From Conidiobolus incongruus B7586 (taxonomy: Eukaryota > Entomophthoromycota > Entomophthoromycetes > Entomophthorales > Conidiobolaceae): a DNA stretch of 33,193 nt. The notes beneath the pieces are model-generated. The model had not been told where the DNA came from. It worked only from the letters and a program-made list of their open reading frames with translations, and did not search any database. This document shows, piece after piece, positions 18,613-28,834 of the stretch. The stretch lies in assembly GCA_000697335.1 (NCBI GenBank), contig JNEM01008427.1:1-33193 (forward strand). The letters are read 5' to 3'. Both the position numbers and the translations under genes were made by a program. Numbering within the stretch: position 1 is the first letter of the stretch; each line of letters begins with the position of its first letter.

Positions 18613-20976
18613 ATGAATATTCCAAATAATAGCTCTGTTAACGCCTCTTCTCTTTATGAAAAGCTAGAATGTGTTGGTAGGGGCGCTTATGGTGAAGTTT
18701 ATAAAGGGTAAAATATTTTAATAATTACATTAAGTAAATTGATTCCAACAATAATTTCAAACTCGCTATTTAGAATAGATAAACGGACGAATAAAGTAGT
18801 GGCAATAAAAATATTAAATTTAGACACGGATGAAGAAGAAATAGCAGATACTCAAAGAGAAATAGCTCTTTTGTCTCAGTTACAAGGTTCTGAGCATCAT
18901 AATATTACGAGATATCATGGTTCTTTCTTGGATAAGACAAAATTATGGGTGATTATGGATTATGCAGCTGGTGGTTCAATTAGAAATATCATGAAATCAG
19001 GCGTAATTGAAGAGAAATTTATTTCTATAGTAATCAGAGAAATGTTAATCGCCTTAAACTACATCCATAAGCAAGATATTATTCACAGAGATATCAAAGG
19101 TTCAACTTTAATTATCTTAAATGATTTATACAAATACTTATGATTCAAGTTTAGCTGCCAATATTTTGCTAACAGAAACTGGTCAAGTTCAACTTTGTGA
19201 TTTTGGTATTGCCAGAGAAATTAGCTTGAACTCTCTACAACGCTATTCATTCGTTGGTACCCCATATTGGATGGCACCTGAAGTAATTAGAGACGGCTGT
19301 GTGTACGACTTTAAGGCTGACATTTGGTCTCTTGGCATTACAGTCTATGAAATTGCTACAGGAAATCCCCCATATGCCGAACATGATCCCAGAAATGCAC
19401 TGATGATGTTATCTGAAAATAAACCACCCAAACTAGTAGGGCCATTTTCTCCATTGATTAAGGAGTTTGTAGCACTATGCCTCACTAGCAAACCTGAAGA
19501 AAGACCAACAGCTGATGAACTTTTAAAACATCGATTTATCAAAACCTATTCTAAATTACCAGTGTCCGCGCTTAAAGAATTGATTGTGAGACACGAAAGA
19601 TATAAATCAGTCAGAAATTCCAGAGCTTCAATGATTTTGGTGGGCGATACGGATACTTCTGCAGGTTCTAGTGACGAAGATGATGATAATCCGGCTAATA
19701 TATCATGCTGGAATTTTGATACTGTTAAAAGCCATCTTCAAAATGAAACTCCTATTCAATCAGCTTCTGACAAAAACAATAACAACCTAACGATTAAAAC
19801 TAGTGATCCCATATCATCTAAAGAATTATTTAATTGTGTATCTCCCACAATACCAGATCTACCTGGTACACACGCTTTTGGTCAGGTACCCGATAATGAC
19901 ACTATTAAACTAAAAACAATCATTCCTCCTCATAACAAGCAAGATCTCACCTTGAGCAAAATGTTTTTTGACCAGGAGAAGGATGACATTCCACTAGGCG
20001 AAATGCCTAAAACCAACTTCATTGAATCAGCCAAAAAACCTATAATTATTAATATACCTTCCGATGACCATATTTCTACTCCCACTATAAAATCAACCAA
20101 CTCATCAGTTACAAAAACAATTAGACAACCTCCAAATTCCATTATTCCTAATCAAGATAAACCTACTGAGCCAATCTTTCCTCCTCCTAAATCTGCATTA
20201 AGAAATACCACTGCTCGTCAAAGAGCTATCACGCGAACGGAGGATCAGAATTCAACCCTACCACCGTCATTCCCTAGAACAACGTCAGAACAACCCCCAA
20301 TCCCACCACCACCATCTGATCAGCGAGTTCAACAACTGAAACAATCTAAAATCACCACAAAACGAAGATCGAAATCACTTTCTCAACTTGCCAAAGATGA
20401 ACTTCAGTCATTAATTGACTCGCCACCCCTGATTCCAAAAAATTTTTATGCTCAACGTAAACCTAGTACTATGTCATTAGCCCACTCCACATCTAGTCCT
20501 CTAAAATTTTCAAATGTACCATCACCAATTGCTAAGCATGCACAAACCCCGCCAAGTTCAAAATTAATTCCTGTTGCAGCAATTGCTATTCCTTCCAAAA
20601 CACATATGAAGGTATATATTTATTTTCCACATTCTTCTTAAATTAATTTTCCTCGAAATAGCAAATGTCATCGAGTTCGTTACTGAGCTTGGGTATTAAA
20701 TCTGGTAATTCTAGCAATATTAACAGCAGTCCTCAATTGATATCGCAGCTAAAACACCAGCCTTCTCAACCGCCGCCTTTATTAATCCAAGATGATACTC
20801 CAAAATCAAATAATAATCATAATAGCTACTTGACGATTCAATCGATAGATTATGAGCATTTAAATACTGGTCAAGATATTGCAAATCAAATAGAACTTCA
20901 ATTACAGAGTATTCAATCTTGGCTCCAAGCTATTCATTCCGATTTAAAGCAATTGAATCCTTTACCCAAGTCTTAA
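18613..20976 (+). CDS. GCK/STE20-family protein kinase, Nak1/Kic1/POD6 type
   Basis: Exons 18613-18707, 18774-19099, 19155-20611 and 20662-20976 join to 730 codons; introns are 66, 55 and 50 nt. The kinase domain occupies about residues 16-265: GRGAYGEVYKG at 22-32, VAIK with Lys44, HRDIKAANILL at 136-146, DFG at 156-158 and GTPYWMAPE at 175-183. VAIKILNLDTDEEEI with LSQLQGSEHHNITRYHGSFL and YAAGGSIRNIM is typical of the Kic1/Nak1/POD6 and MST3/4 branch, upstream of the NDR kinase in the fungal RAM/MOR polarity pathway. A long Ser/Pro-rich linker follows. The last 40 residues (DIANQIELQLQSIQSWLQAI) resemble the short helical C-terminal box of fungal orthologues. Intron 2 uses an atypical donor (GTTCAA). 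All catalytic residues are present, so the enzyme should be active. The pathway assignment is inference. Confidence 0.9.
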
Positions 20977-21184
20977 ACATAGAAAATTAAAATAACTAAT
21001 AATTTTTATGCGATCTATTCTTTATTTTTATACTGTCAAATATCAAGAATAATGGTGAAAATATTGATTCAGACATGATAAAAGAATTATAATACTTCAA
21101 ATTTAATTATCGACTAGACGAAATATTTAATTGATATAATAAACACAAAGTATATTAGTATACGATGTTATGTTCATTGATATT

Positions 21185-21190
21185 AAAAAA
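21185..21190 (-). terminator. Pol III T-run terminator of tRNA-Ile
   Basis: Six A residues on the plus strand (six T on the minus strand) lie about 14 nt downstream of the tRNA-Ile 3' end, the usual type and distance for RNA polymerase III termination. Confidence 0.6.
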
Positions 21191-21203
21191 ATAAGATCAA
21201 ATA

Positions 21204-21277
21204 TGCTCCCAACAGGGATCGAACCTGTGACCTTGGCGTTATTAGCACCACGCTCTAACCAACTGAGCTATGGGAGC
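21204..21277 (-). tRNA. tRNA-Ile (anticodon AAT)
   Basis: A 74-nt cloverleaf on the minus strand: acceptor GCTCCCA with TGGGAGC, discriminator A at 21204, D-arm GCTC/GAGC with GG, anticodon stem TGGTG/CGCCA around CTAATAA (anticodon AAT, Ile), variable AGGTC and T-arm ACAGG-TTCGATC-CCTGT. All stems pair and the T-loop is canonical. There is no intron. An A-run at 21185-21190 on the plus strand is a T-run on the transcribed side and serves as a Pol III terminator about 14 nt past the end. The 5' end abuts the palindrome at 21283. Confidence 0.97.
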
Positions 21278-21282
21278 TCACT

Positions 21283-21545
21283 GTACTTGTGACGGATCTA
21301 ATCCTGTTTCTCCTACCATCTAGCCAATAGAATCATATCATGTGTATATGGCTTATTCTCAATACTGGTATTACCGTATAAATACCATCTTTAGTACAAT
21401 AACAAGCCAAAGCTTAGTTATTGTATCAAAGATGGTATTTATACAATAATACTAGTATTGAGATAGAGTCATATGCATGTAATATGTTTCTATTGGTAGA
21501 ATGCTATGAGACTTAGGAGAAATGGGATCAGATCTGTCACAGTAC
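21283..21545. repeat. 263-bp imperfect palindrome (foldback/MITE-like element)
   Basis: The left arm 21283-21403 and right arm 21417-21545 are reverse complements at roughly four of five positions by eye, with a 13-nt spacer that is itself partly self-complementary (AAGC...GCTT). The longest perfect blocks include TATAAATACCATCTTT near the centre, CTCAATACT, CCAATAGAA and TTTCTCCTA. Both outer ends carry GTAC followed by a GTGAC motif. There is no coding capacity. The structure suits a foldback or MITE-type non-autonomous DNA element. It starts 6 bp upstream of the tRNA-Ile gene. I could not identify a target-site duplication, so the exact limits are uncertain. Confidence 0.75.
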
Positions 21546-21611
21546 TTTTAAAGCACCACTTTCTATTCTGAACATCTCACCTTATTTTTTTGTATTAATT
21601 GTTATTATTTT

Positions 21612-21642
<31 letters not shown>

Positions 21643-22702
21643 AATTATAATATTCATTTTGATTTTATCTCTTAATTTTCAATTAATAAATTATTTTTAC
21701 TTTTTTTGTTAATTTTTCATATTTATTTTATCTTTAAATTTATTCTATTATATCTTTGATTTATATATATAAATTCTCTTTAAAATAAAAATTTATCAAA
21801 TAAAATAATAAAATTCCTTGAACTTTTGCATAATAATATTATGATACATATCAATAATAATCATTTAATTTGAATTTTTTTTCTTAATTAAAAATATATT
21901 TTTGACCTTATTTAAAATACAATTATATAATAAAGTCCAAGAGTTAAAATTATTGAAAATAAAACTTAAAATTTCAATTTAATCCTCTTAGGTTGTTATT
22001 TTTAAATTAATTATTTTATCATTATTATAATTTATACCCAAGTTACAATTTAAATAATTATACTCTATAGATAATATTGATTTAAAGAATAAAGCAGTTT
22101 ATTTATAAATTATCAAATTAAAACAAACAAAGTAATATAAATATTTGGATATCATATATACTAATATTTTGCTTGATTTGTTATATATTTGTTATATTTT
22201 TAATTATATTAAATTATCCAAAGTTTCACAAAAAAATATAATCTGATTTATTGAAATTTATTTTTTAATTATAAATTTATATTAATCATATTTAAGAATA
22301 TGTTTTGATAATTCTTTTTCTCACATCAGATAATTTATTTAGTTTTTAAATTTTAGAAAATAAAGAGTAATTTTCAAAGTTTTGGATAAAGTTTACAAAA
22401 TGTAGCTAATATTATGCATATCGGTATCAAATTTATCTTATTAATGAAAGTTATATTTTATTTCTTTAATAATAACAAAAAGGAAATATAATTTTAACTA
22501 TGATGGCTTAATTCCTAAAATCACTGAATTAATTCTTCTTATTCAAAGATATTAATATTTAATCAAAATATAAAAATATTCATTTTAAAAACATTTATGT
22601 TAATCAATATTAATTCAAAATATTATGAATTAAATATTTCAAAGTTAAGTGGTTAATTACCTTGCGTTATATTTCAGCAATAAACACATTTACTATAATT
22701 CA
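21546..22702. other. gene desert, very AT-rich
   Basis: Apart from a TTTA tandem tract at about 21608-21640 this interval shows nothing but A/T-rich sequence. No frame with coding character is present on either strand. Confidence 0.5.
21608..21640. repeat. (TTTA)n microsatellite
   Basis: About eight tandem copies of TTTA/ATTT. Confidence 0.85.
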
Positions 22703-22900
22703 ATGGCTAATCAACTTTTAAATTGGATTATATTACCATATTCTGAGTTTTTTCCAAGTCCATGTAATTTTGATAAATTTAAGCATTTGAAAGGTTGGAT
22801 TATTAAACAAAATTCCAATTTCAACCAATTAAAGTTGAATATCAGAATGATAATTAAAAAACCAAATAAAAAAGTCATTATATTGGCCCATTCAGGGTAG
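22703..22900 (+). pseudogene. possible gene fragment, P-loop-like end, unidentified
   Basis: From ATG at 22703 a 65-codon frame encodes MANQLLNWIILPYSEFFPSP at its start, then KFKHLKGWIIKQNSNFNQLK and finally KKVIILAHSG before TAG at 22898. It contains Trp, Cys, Pro, His and Gly in a pattern unlike the I/K/N/Y-only chance frames nearby. The end, V-I-I-L-A-H-S-G followed in sequence by x-G-K, resembles the strand and first residues of a Walker A loop (GxxGxGK). A second frame just downstream (from ATG 22921) reads MIDLAQSLSELAQIRNIPMPK. Together they could be the remnant of a P-loop NTPase or kinase gene. Identity is unknown and this may still be chance. Confidence 0.25.
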
Positions 22901-23108
22901 GGTAAAAGATTTTATATTTTATGATAGATTTAGCCCAATCATTATCAGAACTTGCTCAAATTAGGAACATTCCTATGCCAAAATAATAAAATAAATTTTA
23001 TTCATCAATTATCAATCTAACACCAGATGTTTAAATTATTATTGTCAAAATACTACAATTCAAATTCGGTAACAGAATATGTTACGAAATAACATGAATA
23101 TTGAAATG

Positions 23109-23145
<37 letters not shown>

Positions 23146-23402
23146 CGATTTCAAAACATTCTGAATCAATTAAAATACTTTTTCAGTTCAGTTTTAATTA
23201 CTATAATTTTTAGAATACAGTTGTATAATTGATAATTATTTAAAGTCATCTTGGGATACTAATTATATTAATAGATATATAATTATGTTTATGAAATATA
23301 TAATAATCATATTTTATTGTTAATGACATAATTTATACTGCCGTCAAATTAATAATAAGCCGAAAATAATATCATCTATTTATTAATTATTAATATTGGT
23401 CT
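22901..23402. other. AT-rich intergenic with TA repeat
   Basis: The interval contains a TA dinucleotide tract at about 23110-23142. The first 80 nt may continue the fragment at 22703-22900. Nothing else is seen. Confidence 0.5.
23110..23142. repeat. (TA)n microsatellite
   Basis: About 15 tandem TA units with one interruption near the right end. Confidence 0.85.
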
Positions 23403-23976
23403 CAGATAATATGTAAACTCAATTTTGATCTAATATTTAGACAAAATTATATATACATTTATCCAATATACATTAAATTGAATATTAATATAATTATAAT
23501 CATTTCAAATCTAATATATATCAAAATAATCCAATTTTATCGGGAATTGAGCATAATAATATAAAATTATGAACTCACTATTAATTTAGCATTAAATTTC
23601 TACTTTAATTCGAGTGATATTTGGAAATAAAATAAATTTTAATCCATTTATGAAAACATTATATATACTTTCAAATGGCATATATCAATATATCATATTA
23701 ATCAAGATAAATGGCATAAAAAAGTTTTTATATAATCATTGATTCTGATATATAACAACTTTTTTGAGTGTTGGCAAAGTCAAGAAACTTTAGAACTCTT
23801 AATATTTATATTTTTTGGAAGAAAAAATATTAAGTATCAAAAATATAATATTTTTATTTTAGCGTTATGAACTTAACATATATTATTTAAATATTAACGG
23901 TTCAATAAAATTTGTTATGATTATGATTCAATATATAACATCTATATTTTTAAAAATTGAGTTTACATATTATCTG
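23403..23976. mobile_element. 574-bp segment bounded by 24-bp perfect inverted repeats (MITE candidate)
   Basis: The sequence at 23403-23426, which starts CAGATAATATGTAAACTC, occurs as its exact reverse complement at 23953-23976. A perfect 24-bp inverted pair about 570 bp apart is very unlikely by chance, even in AT-rich DNA. The interior has no reading frame of note. Size, terminal inverted repeats and lack of coding sequence fit a non-autonomous DNA transposon (MITE). I found no convincing target-site duplication at the ends, so the superfamily cannot be named. Confidence 0.5.
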
Positions 23977-24609
23977 ATATAAATTTTAATCAGATTGCAC
24001 CTTTGATAACTTGTTGAATGTATTGAATTGGTTGATTTTGTTCTGTTATCCTAAATGAATATACATGAATATCGGGCAATTTCTCCAAGTCTTAGTATTA
24101 AATAGAGTTTTTTAAATCCAGATTTTATCAACCCCTGAATGTATCTCAGCTACCAAATATATGGCCAAATATAATAAAAAAGGGAAATAATTAAATTATA
24201 TACAATTTTTCTTCAACTTAAGACACCTCATAATTCAGGAGTTAAACACTATGTAACCTGAATAGTATTTGAAAATTTTTTGGAATGCCACATATGGAAG
24301 AGGACATAATACATAAAATTTATTTTTAATTTTAGTATTTCAATTATAAAATCGTACATCAAAAATTAGATCAAAGAATTATCTCCAACCTAATATATCA
24401 TAATTTTTTACCTGAACCTGTTATGATATACACTAAAATAATTTATGGTGATGAATCGGTAGCAAAATTTTACTCACAAAATTAAATTTTAATCCAATAG
24501 CAAATATAAAGCTTAAACTTATTATATTTATCATTGATATCTTGATGTTGTGTTATGAATTCAAAGGGTCATCATAATTATTAAATCTAAACATGGATGA
24601 TGTAAGATT

Positions 24610-24678
24610 TAAATCAGTATGACGATACAATTGGAAATTGAGTTTAGTTGAGATAATTTCTAAATCATTATGACAATA
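24610..24678 (+). promoter_or_regulatory. near-identical direct repeat in phosphoketolase promoter
   Basis: TAAATCAGTATGACGATA at 24610-24627 and TAAATCATTATGACAATA at 24661-24678 match at 16 of 18 positions, 51 bp apart. They lie about 120 and 70 nt upstream of the start codon. A pair of transcription-factor sites with a TATGAC core is one reading. Chance is possible in AT-rich DNA. Confidence 0.3.
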
Positions 24679-24693
24679 TACTCACATTGAGAT

Positions 24694-24702
24694 TATATAA
24701 AT
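24694..24702 (+). promoter_or_regulatory. TATA box of phosphoketolase gene
   Basis: TATATAAAT at 24694-24702 lies about 46 nt upstream of the ATG at 24748, a plausible core-promoter position for a short 5' UTR. Confidence 0.45.
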
Positions 24703-24747
24703 ATCTTTGGGGCTAATTCGATAGGAGAAACTCAAAATCAGTCCAAA

Positions 24748-27219
24748 ATGATCACTCATTCTCAAGAACCACATAATACTCAACACAGTCAATATTATCC
24801 TATCTCAAGTTTACCTAAAATACCTTACTCGGCAGATGGGGATACTAACAAGAGCTTAGAGCCTTATAAACAGCTTCAGAGGCTCACCAATTACTTGTCA
24901 GCAGCAATGATATTTTTGAAAGATAATGCCCTTCTTACAGAACCTTTAAATCATTCTCATATCAAGCCCCGTCTTTTGGGACATTGGGGAACTTGTCCTG
25001 GATTGAATCTTATCTATGCTCATTGTCAGCGCTTATTAAAAATGAATCAAGAGTTGGATATGCTTTTGGTTACTGGCCCTGGACACGGTGCACCCGCAAT
25101 TTTAGCTAATCTTTGGACTGAGGGATCTTTGGGTAAATTCAGCCCAGACTACCCCCTTGATCAAAATGGATTAAAACGTTTAGTGTATGGATTCTCTACT
25201 CCATCAGGATATCCATCGCATGTGAATTCTGAATTGCCAGGTCAAATTCATGAAGGAGGCGAACTGGGGTATGCACTAAGTGTAAGTTTTGGCGCAGTCA
25301 TGGATAATCCGGATTTAATAGTAACATGTATCGTTGGTGATGGCGAAGCAGAAACCGCTGCCACTGCAGCATCCTGGCATTGCTTTAAATTTATTGATCC
25401 AAAGGAGAGCGGCGCAGTCTTACCAATTTTACACATAAATGGATTCAAGATATCCGAGCCAACGATTTATGGATGTATGACGGATTCTGAATTAGTTGAA
25501 CTCTTTTATGGATATGGCTATATCCCCATTGTTGTTAGTGATATTGAGAATATTAACGAACAACTCGCTGCAACGATGGATTGGTGTTATAAAGAAATCA
25601 GAGCAATCCAAAAGGATGCAAGAGAAAGAACCCCAAGGAACCGCCCAAGATGGCCCATGATCTTATTAAGAACCCCTAAAGGTTGGACGGGTCCTGTGGA
25701 ATTAGATAATAAACCAATAGAAGGATCATTTCGATCTCACCAAGTTCCTTTACCTAAAGCAGGAGCTGATAGCGTTCAACTAGATAAATTATCAGATTGG
25801 CTGCAAAAGTACAAGATTTCGGAGCTATTGGATTCAGGCGGTGTTCCAGTTGATAGCATTCTTCAAGCATTGCCTAAACTTGAACGCACAATGGGAAGCA
25901 ATCCGCACGCTTATTCCAAGTATGAGCCATTAAGCTTACCAAAATGGAAGGAATATGCTATTGGTCAAGGTGATGACGTTAGCTGTATGGAAGCATCAGG
26001 AAAGTTTTTATCAAAAGTAATTGAGTGTAATAATACCAAATTTCGCATCTTTTCTCCAGACGAACTATGCAGTAACAAGCTCTCTGCTGTTTTTGATGTC
26101 ACCAATCGTAACTTCCAGTGGGATCCAGAAACCGCTAATCAAGGGGGAAGAGTAATTGAAATTCTTTCTGAGCACATTTGTCAAGGATTTATGCAAGGAT
26201 ACACTTTAACTGGCAGGGTATCTCTCTTTCCTTCCTATGAGACTTTCCTCGGAATTGTCACAACAATGATGATCCAATATGCCAAATTTACTAAGCTTGC
26301 ACTGGAAACTAGATGGAGGATGGCAGTTGGATCAATTAATTATGTTGAAACATCTACTCTATGGCGCCAGGAACACAACGGATTTTCTCATCAAAACCCC
26401 ATGTTTTTGAATAATGTGTTAAATTTAAAACCAAATATGGCTCGTGTTTATTTACCCCCAGACGCAAATTGCTTTGTATGCACTTTGGCACATTGCTTAA
26501 GATCTAAAAACTATGTCAATTTGATGATTGGTTCTAAGCATCCCACTCCCATCTGGCTTTCTCCAGAAGAAGCAGAAGCTCACTGTGTTGCTGGTGCCTC
26601 TATTTGGGAGTTTGCTAGCACTAAGAGTCAAGACGGTAGCCAGCCTGATGTGGTTTTAGCTTGCTGTGGTGTTGAAATGACTTTTGAAACAATTTGGGCC
26701 TCAAAACTACTCCAAGAACGTTTCCCATCTCTTCAAGTAAGAGTTGTTAATGTGACTGATCTTATGGTATTGGGTGGTGAAGGAATTCATCCACATGGAT
26801 TAACATTAGAGAAATTCAATTCTCTATTTACTGCAGATCGTCCTATCGTGTTTAACTTCCACGGTTATCCTAGTGCTCTTAAGCAATTGCTATACAATTA
26901 TCAAGTAGGCTCAAGATGTCAAGTCTTAGGATACTTAGAGGAAGGAACAACAACAACACCATTTGACATGCTTACCAGTAACAAAACTAGCCGATTTGAT
27001 GTTGCAATTGCAGCAGTTGAAGGAGTTATCAAAGCATATAACGAAAATCCCAATTTCTCAGATACAATTGACCAAACTATCAAGGAAGGACATTTAGCTT
27101 GCTCTGAATGGGATCATCGTATACAAAAGCACAAACAATTTATCATGACAGAAGGCAAAGATCCTGATGATATATTTGATAAACCAACATTCGGAAATGA
27201 TAAGACAGCTGGGCAATAA
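24748..27219 (+). CDS. Phosphoketolase (xylulose-5-phosphate/fructose-6-phosphate)
   Basis: One intact 823-codon frame, normal for the family (about 780-830). Thiamine-diphosphate enzyme blocks are present: LLGHWGTCPGLN at 77-88, VTGPGHGAPA at 108-117, PGQIHEGGELGYALS at 164-178, the TPP motif GDGEAETA at 197-204, HINGFKI from 229, the catalytic-type Glu region VIEILSEH at 469-476, GFSHQNP at 545-551 and LMVLGGEGIHPHGL near the C-terminus. The enzyme splits xylulose-5-P or fructose-6-P with phosphate into acetyl-phosphate plus glyceraldehyde-3-P or erythrose-4-P, probably in the cytosol. No targeting peptide is evident. It lacks introns although most neighbours have several, in keeping with the bacterial ancestry proposed for fungal phosphoketolases. 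An acetate kinase or phosphotransacetylase would be needed to use the product; none is in the window. Confidence 0.95.
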   Translation: MITHSQEPHNTQHSQYYPISSLPKIPYSADGDTNKSLEPYKQLQRLTNYLSAAMIFLKDNALLTEPLNHSHIKPRLLGHWGTCPGLNLIYAHCQRLLKMNQELDMLLVTGPGHGAPAILANLWTEGSLGKFSPDYPLDQNGLKRLVYGFSTPSGYPSHVNSELPGQIHEGGELGYALSVSFGAVMDNPDLIVTCIVGDGEAETAATAASWHCFKFIDPKESGAVLPILHINGFKISEPTIYGCMTDSELVELFYGYGYIPIVVSDIENINEQLAATMDWCYKEIRAIQKDARERTPRNRPRWPMILLRTPKGWTGPVELDNKPIEGSFRSHQVPLPKAGADSVQLDKLSDWLQKYKISELLDSGGVPVDSILQALPKLERTMGSNPHAYSKYEPLSLPKWKEYAIGQGDDVSCMEASGKFLSKVIECNNTKFRIFSPDELCSNKLSAVFDVTNRNFQWDPETANQGGRVIEILSEHICQGFMQGYTLTGRVSLFPSYETFLGIVTTMMIQYAKFTKLALETRWRMAVGSINYVETSTLWRQEHNGFSHQNPMFLNNVLNLKPNMARVYLPPDANCFVCTLAHCLRSKNYVNLMIGSKHPTPIWLSPEEAEAHCVAGASIWEFASTKSQDGSQPDVVLACCGVEMTFETIWASKLLQERFPSLQVRVVNVTDLMVLGGEGIHPHGLTLEKFNSLFTADRPIVFNFHGYPSALKQLLYNYQVGSRCQVLGYLEEGTTTTPFDMLTSNKTSRFDVAIAAVEGVIKAYNENPNFSDTIDQTIKEGHLACSEWDHRIQKHKQFIMTEGKDPDDIFDKPTFGNDKTAGQ

Positions 27220-28834
27220 CATTCAAGTACCAAATTACATCTTGCCTTTGCCAAGCTATTTCAAAATAAAACCACAGCTTATATTGCTGATGTAATCTCT
27301 CATTTATTATATTTTAAGAGTTACATTTACTATTGCTTTTATAATGTATTCGATTTCAAATTATTCGATGAGCTGTCATATATGATTTAAATATAGCTTA
27401 ATCAAAATGTAAATTTTGCACTATACACTGTATGTATACCATGTATTTTAAATAGAGTCAATCATCATTATCTTAATGATCATATATTTATTGGTATATC
27501 AGATATGAAATTTATTCAATCATGTTTCAATTTTCTAATCAAGGAAGGCAAATAATGTATGATTAATACAAATTAAATATTGGGAAAAATTAAAATAAAT
27601 TAATTAATATAAATTTGTAAAATAACAAAGTTATATTTGAACTTTATATTATCATTAAAATACAATTAAAATGTAAGAAATGCATATTACCAAAACTCAA
27701 TAATTGTTTGATATTTGAATTTAAGAAGTGACCTAGCCTATTTCTAATCAAATAGTTTAATATTTAATATTCATTCTCTATATCAAATTTAATATTAGAA
27801 ACAACTTTACATTTTATATGATTGAAATTTTCCAAATTTATCTTTTGAGTTTATTTTATAAACTAGATGATAATTTATATGCAATTCATGTAGCTTTATC
27901 AATCACTAGTTATTATATAACAATGAAATTTAAATACAAAATAACTATTAATATTTTTGATAATTTTATAAAAATTAAAATTTAAGGATTGGAATTACTA
28001 AATTTATAAATATCAAAATTTTAATTGATCTCAAAATGAATTGATTAATTAATTGATTTTAAAATCAATGTGTCAAACATTTTGCTAAAATTGATAAATT
28101 CAAATTATTGAAATATGAATACTTTTAAATAGAATGTTATATTGTTTATTTACCCAAGCGAAGCGAGGATTGTTAATAGTCTATCTACACTGATTAATTT
28201 AAAGTGTTTGTATAACAGAAACATTCAATCTTTACTGAAAATATTAAAAAATTTTGTTTTTTGAAACTACTATATTAATATGTAGTATAGGGATTTAATT
28301 CAAATCATCATAGTTTCATAATATAAATATATTTCATGATTGTTCAATTAAAAAATTATTTTATTAACATTAAAATGTTTCTTATATAAGGCATAAAACA
28401 AATTATTCTAATCTATATAATTGAAATTTGAAATGATATATTATTAGATAAGAAGATTAATAAAACAGAATATGTAACAATGTAATAGTTGAAATATAAA
28501 CACATAAATAACAAAAAATATGAGAGGATGAGAATTATTCTTCGGAGATTGATATAAAATATATCATTTAGGATTAGTAGTTCAGATTAAATATAAATTA
28601 TAATAATATGAAAAATCAAATATTCAATGTTCAAAATTTGGCAATAAATATTTGATTTAATGTATGTAGAATGAGTTCTATATGGAACTAACTATCTATC
28701 TATCAAGTTTATGTAATTTAAAGTATTAAAATTTAGCATCATATCGAACCAATTCTTCTAATTGGGCGTTTTAAAGAAGTCGTAAATATATGTCAAAAAC
28801 GATTAATTTAATAAAGGTACAAGGAATATGGCAT
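27220..28834. other. 3'-3' intergenic desert between phosphoketolase and GAR1
   Basis: About 1.6 kb of AT-rich DNA containing both 3' UTRs. A small GC-richer island (CCAAGCGAAGCGAGG) lies at about 28154-28168. No coding frame or RNA fold is convincing. Confidence 0.5.

Larger units (their letters stand above)
23977..24747. other. intergenic, phosphoketolase upstream region
   Basis: AT-rich sequence leading to the phosphoketolase gene. The last 150 nt become more ordered, with a near-repeat and a TATA box (listed separately). No gene is seen. Confidence 0.5.

Noticed and set aside
28154-28168. CCAAGCGAAGCGAGG island in the phosphoketolase-GAR1 interval
   Set aside because: Only 15 nt, with no repeat partner or structure; noted but not interpretable.
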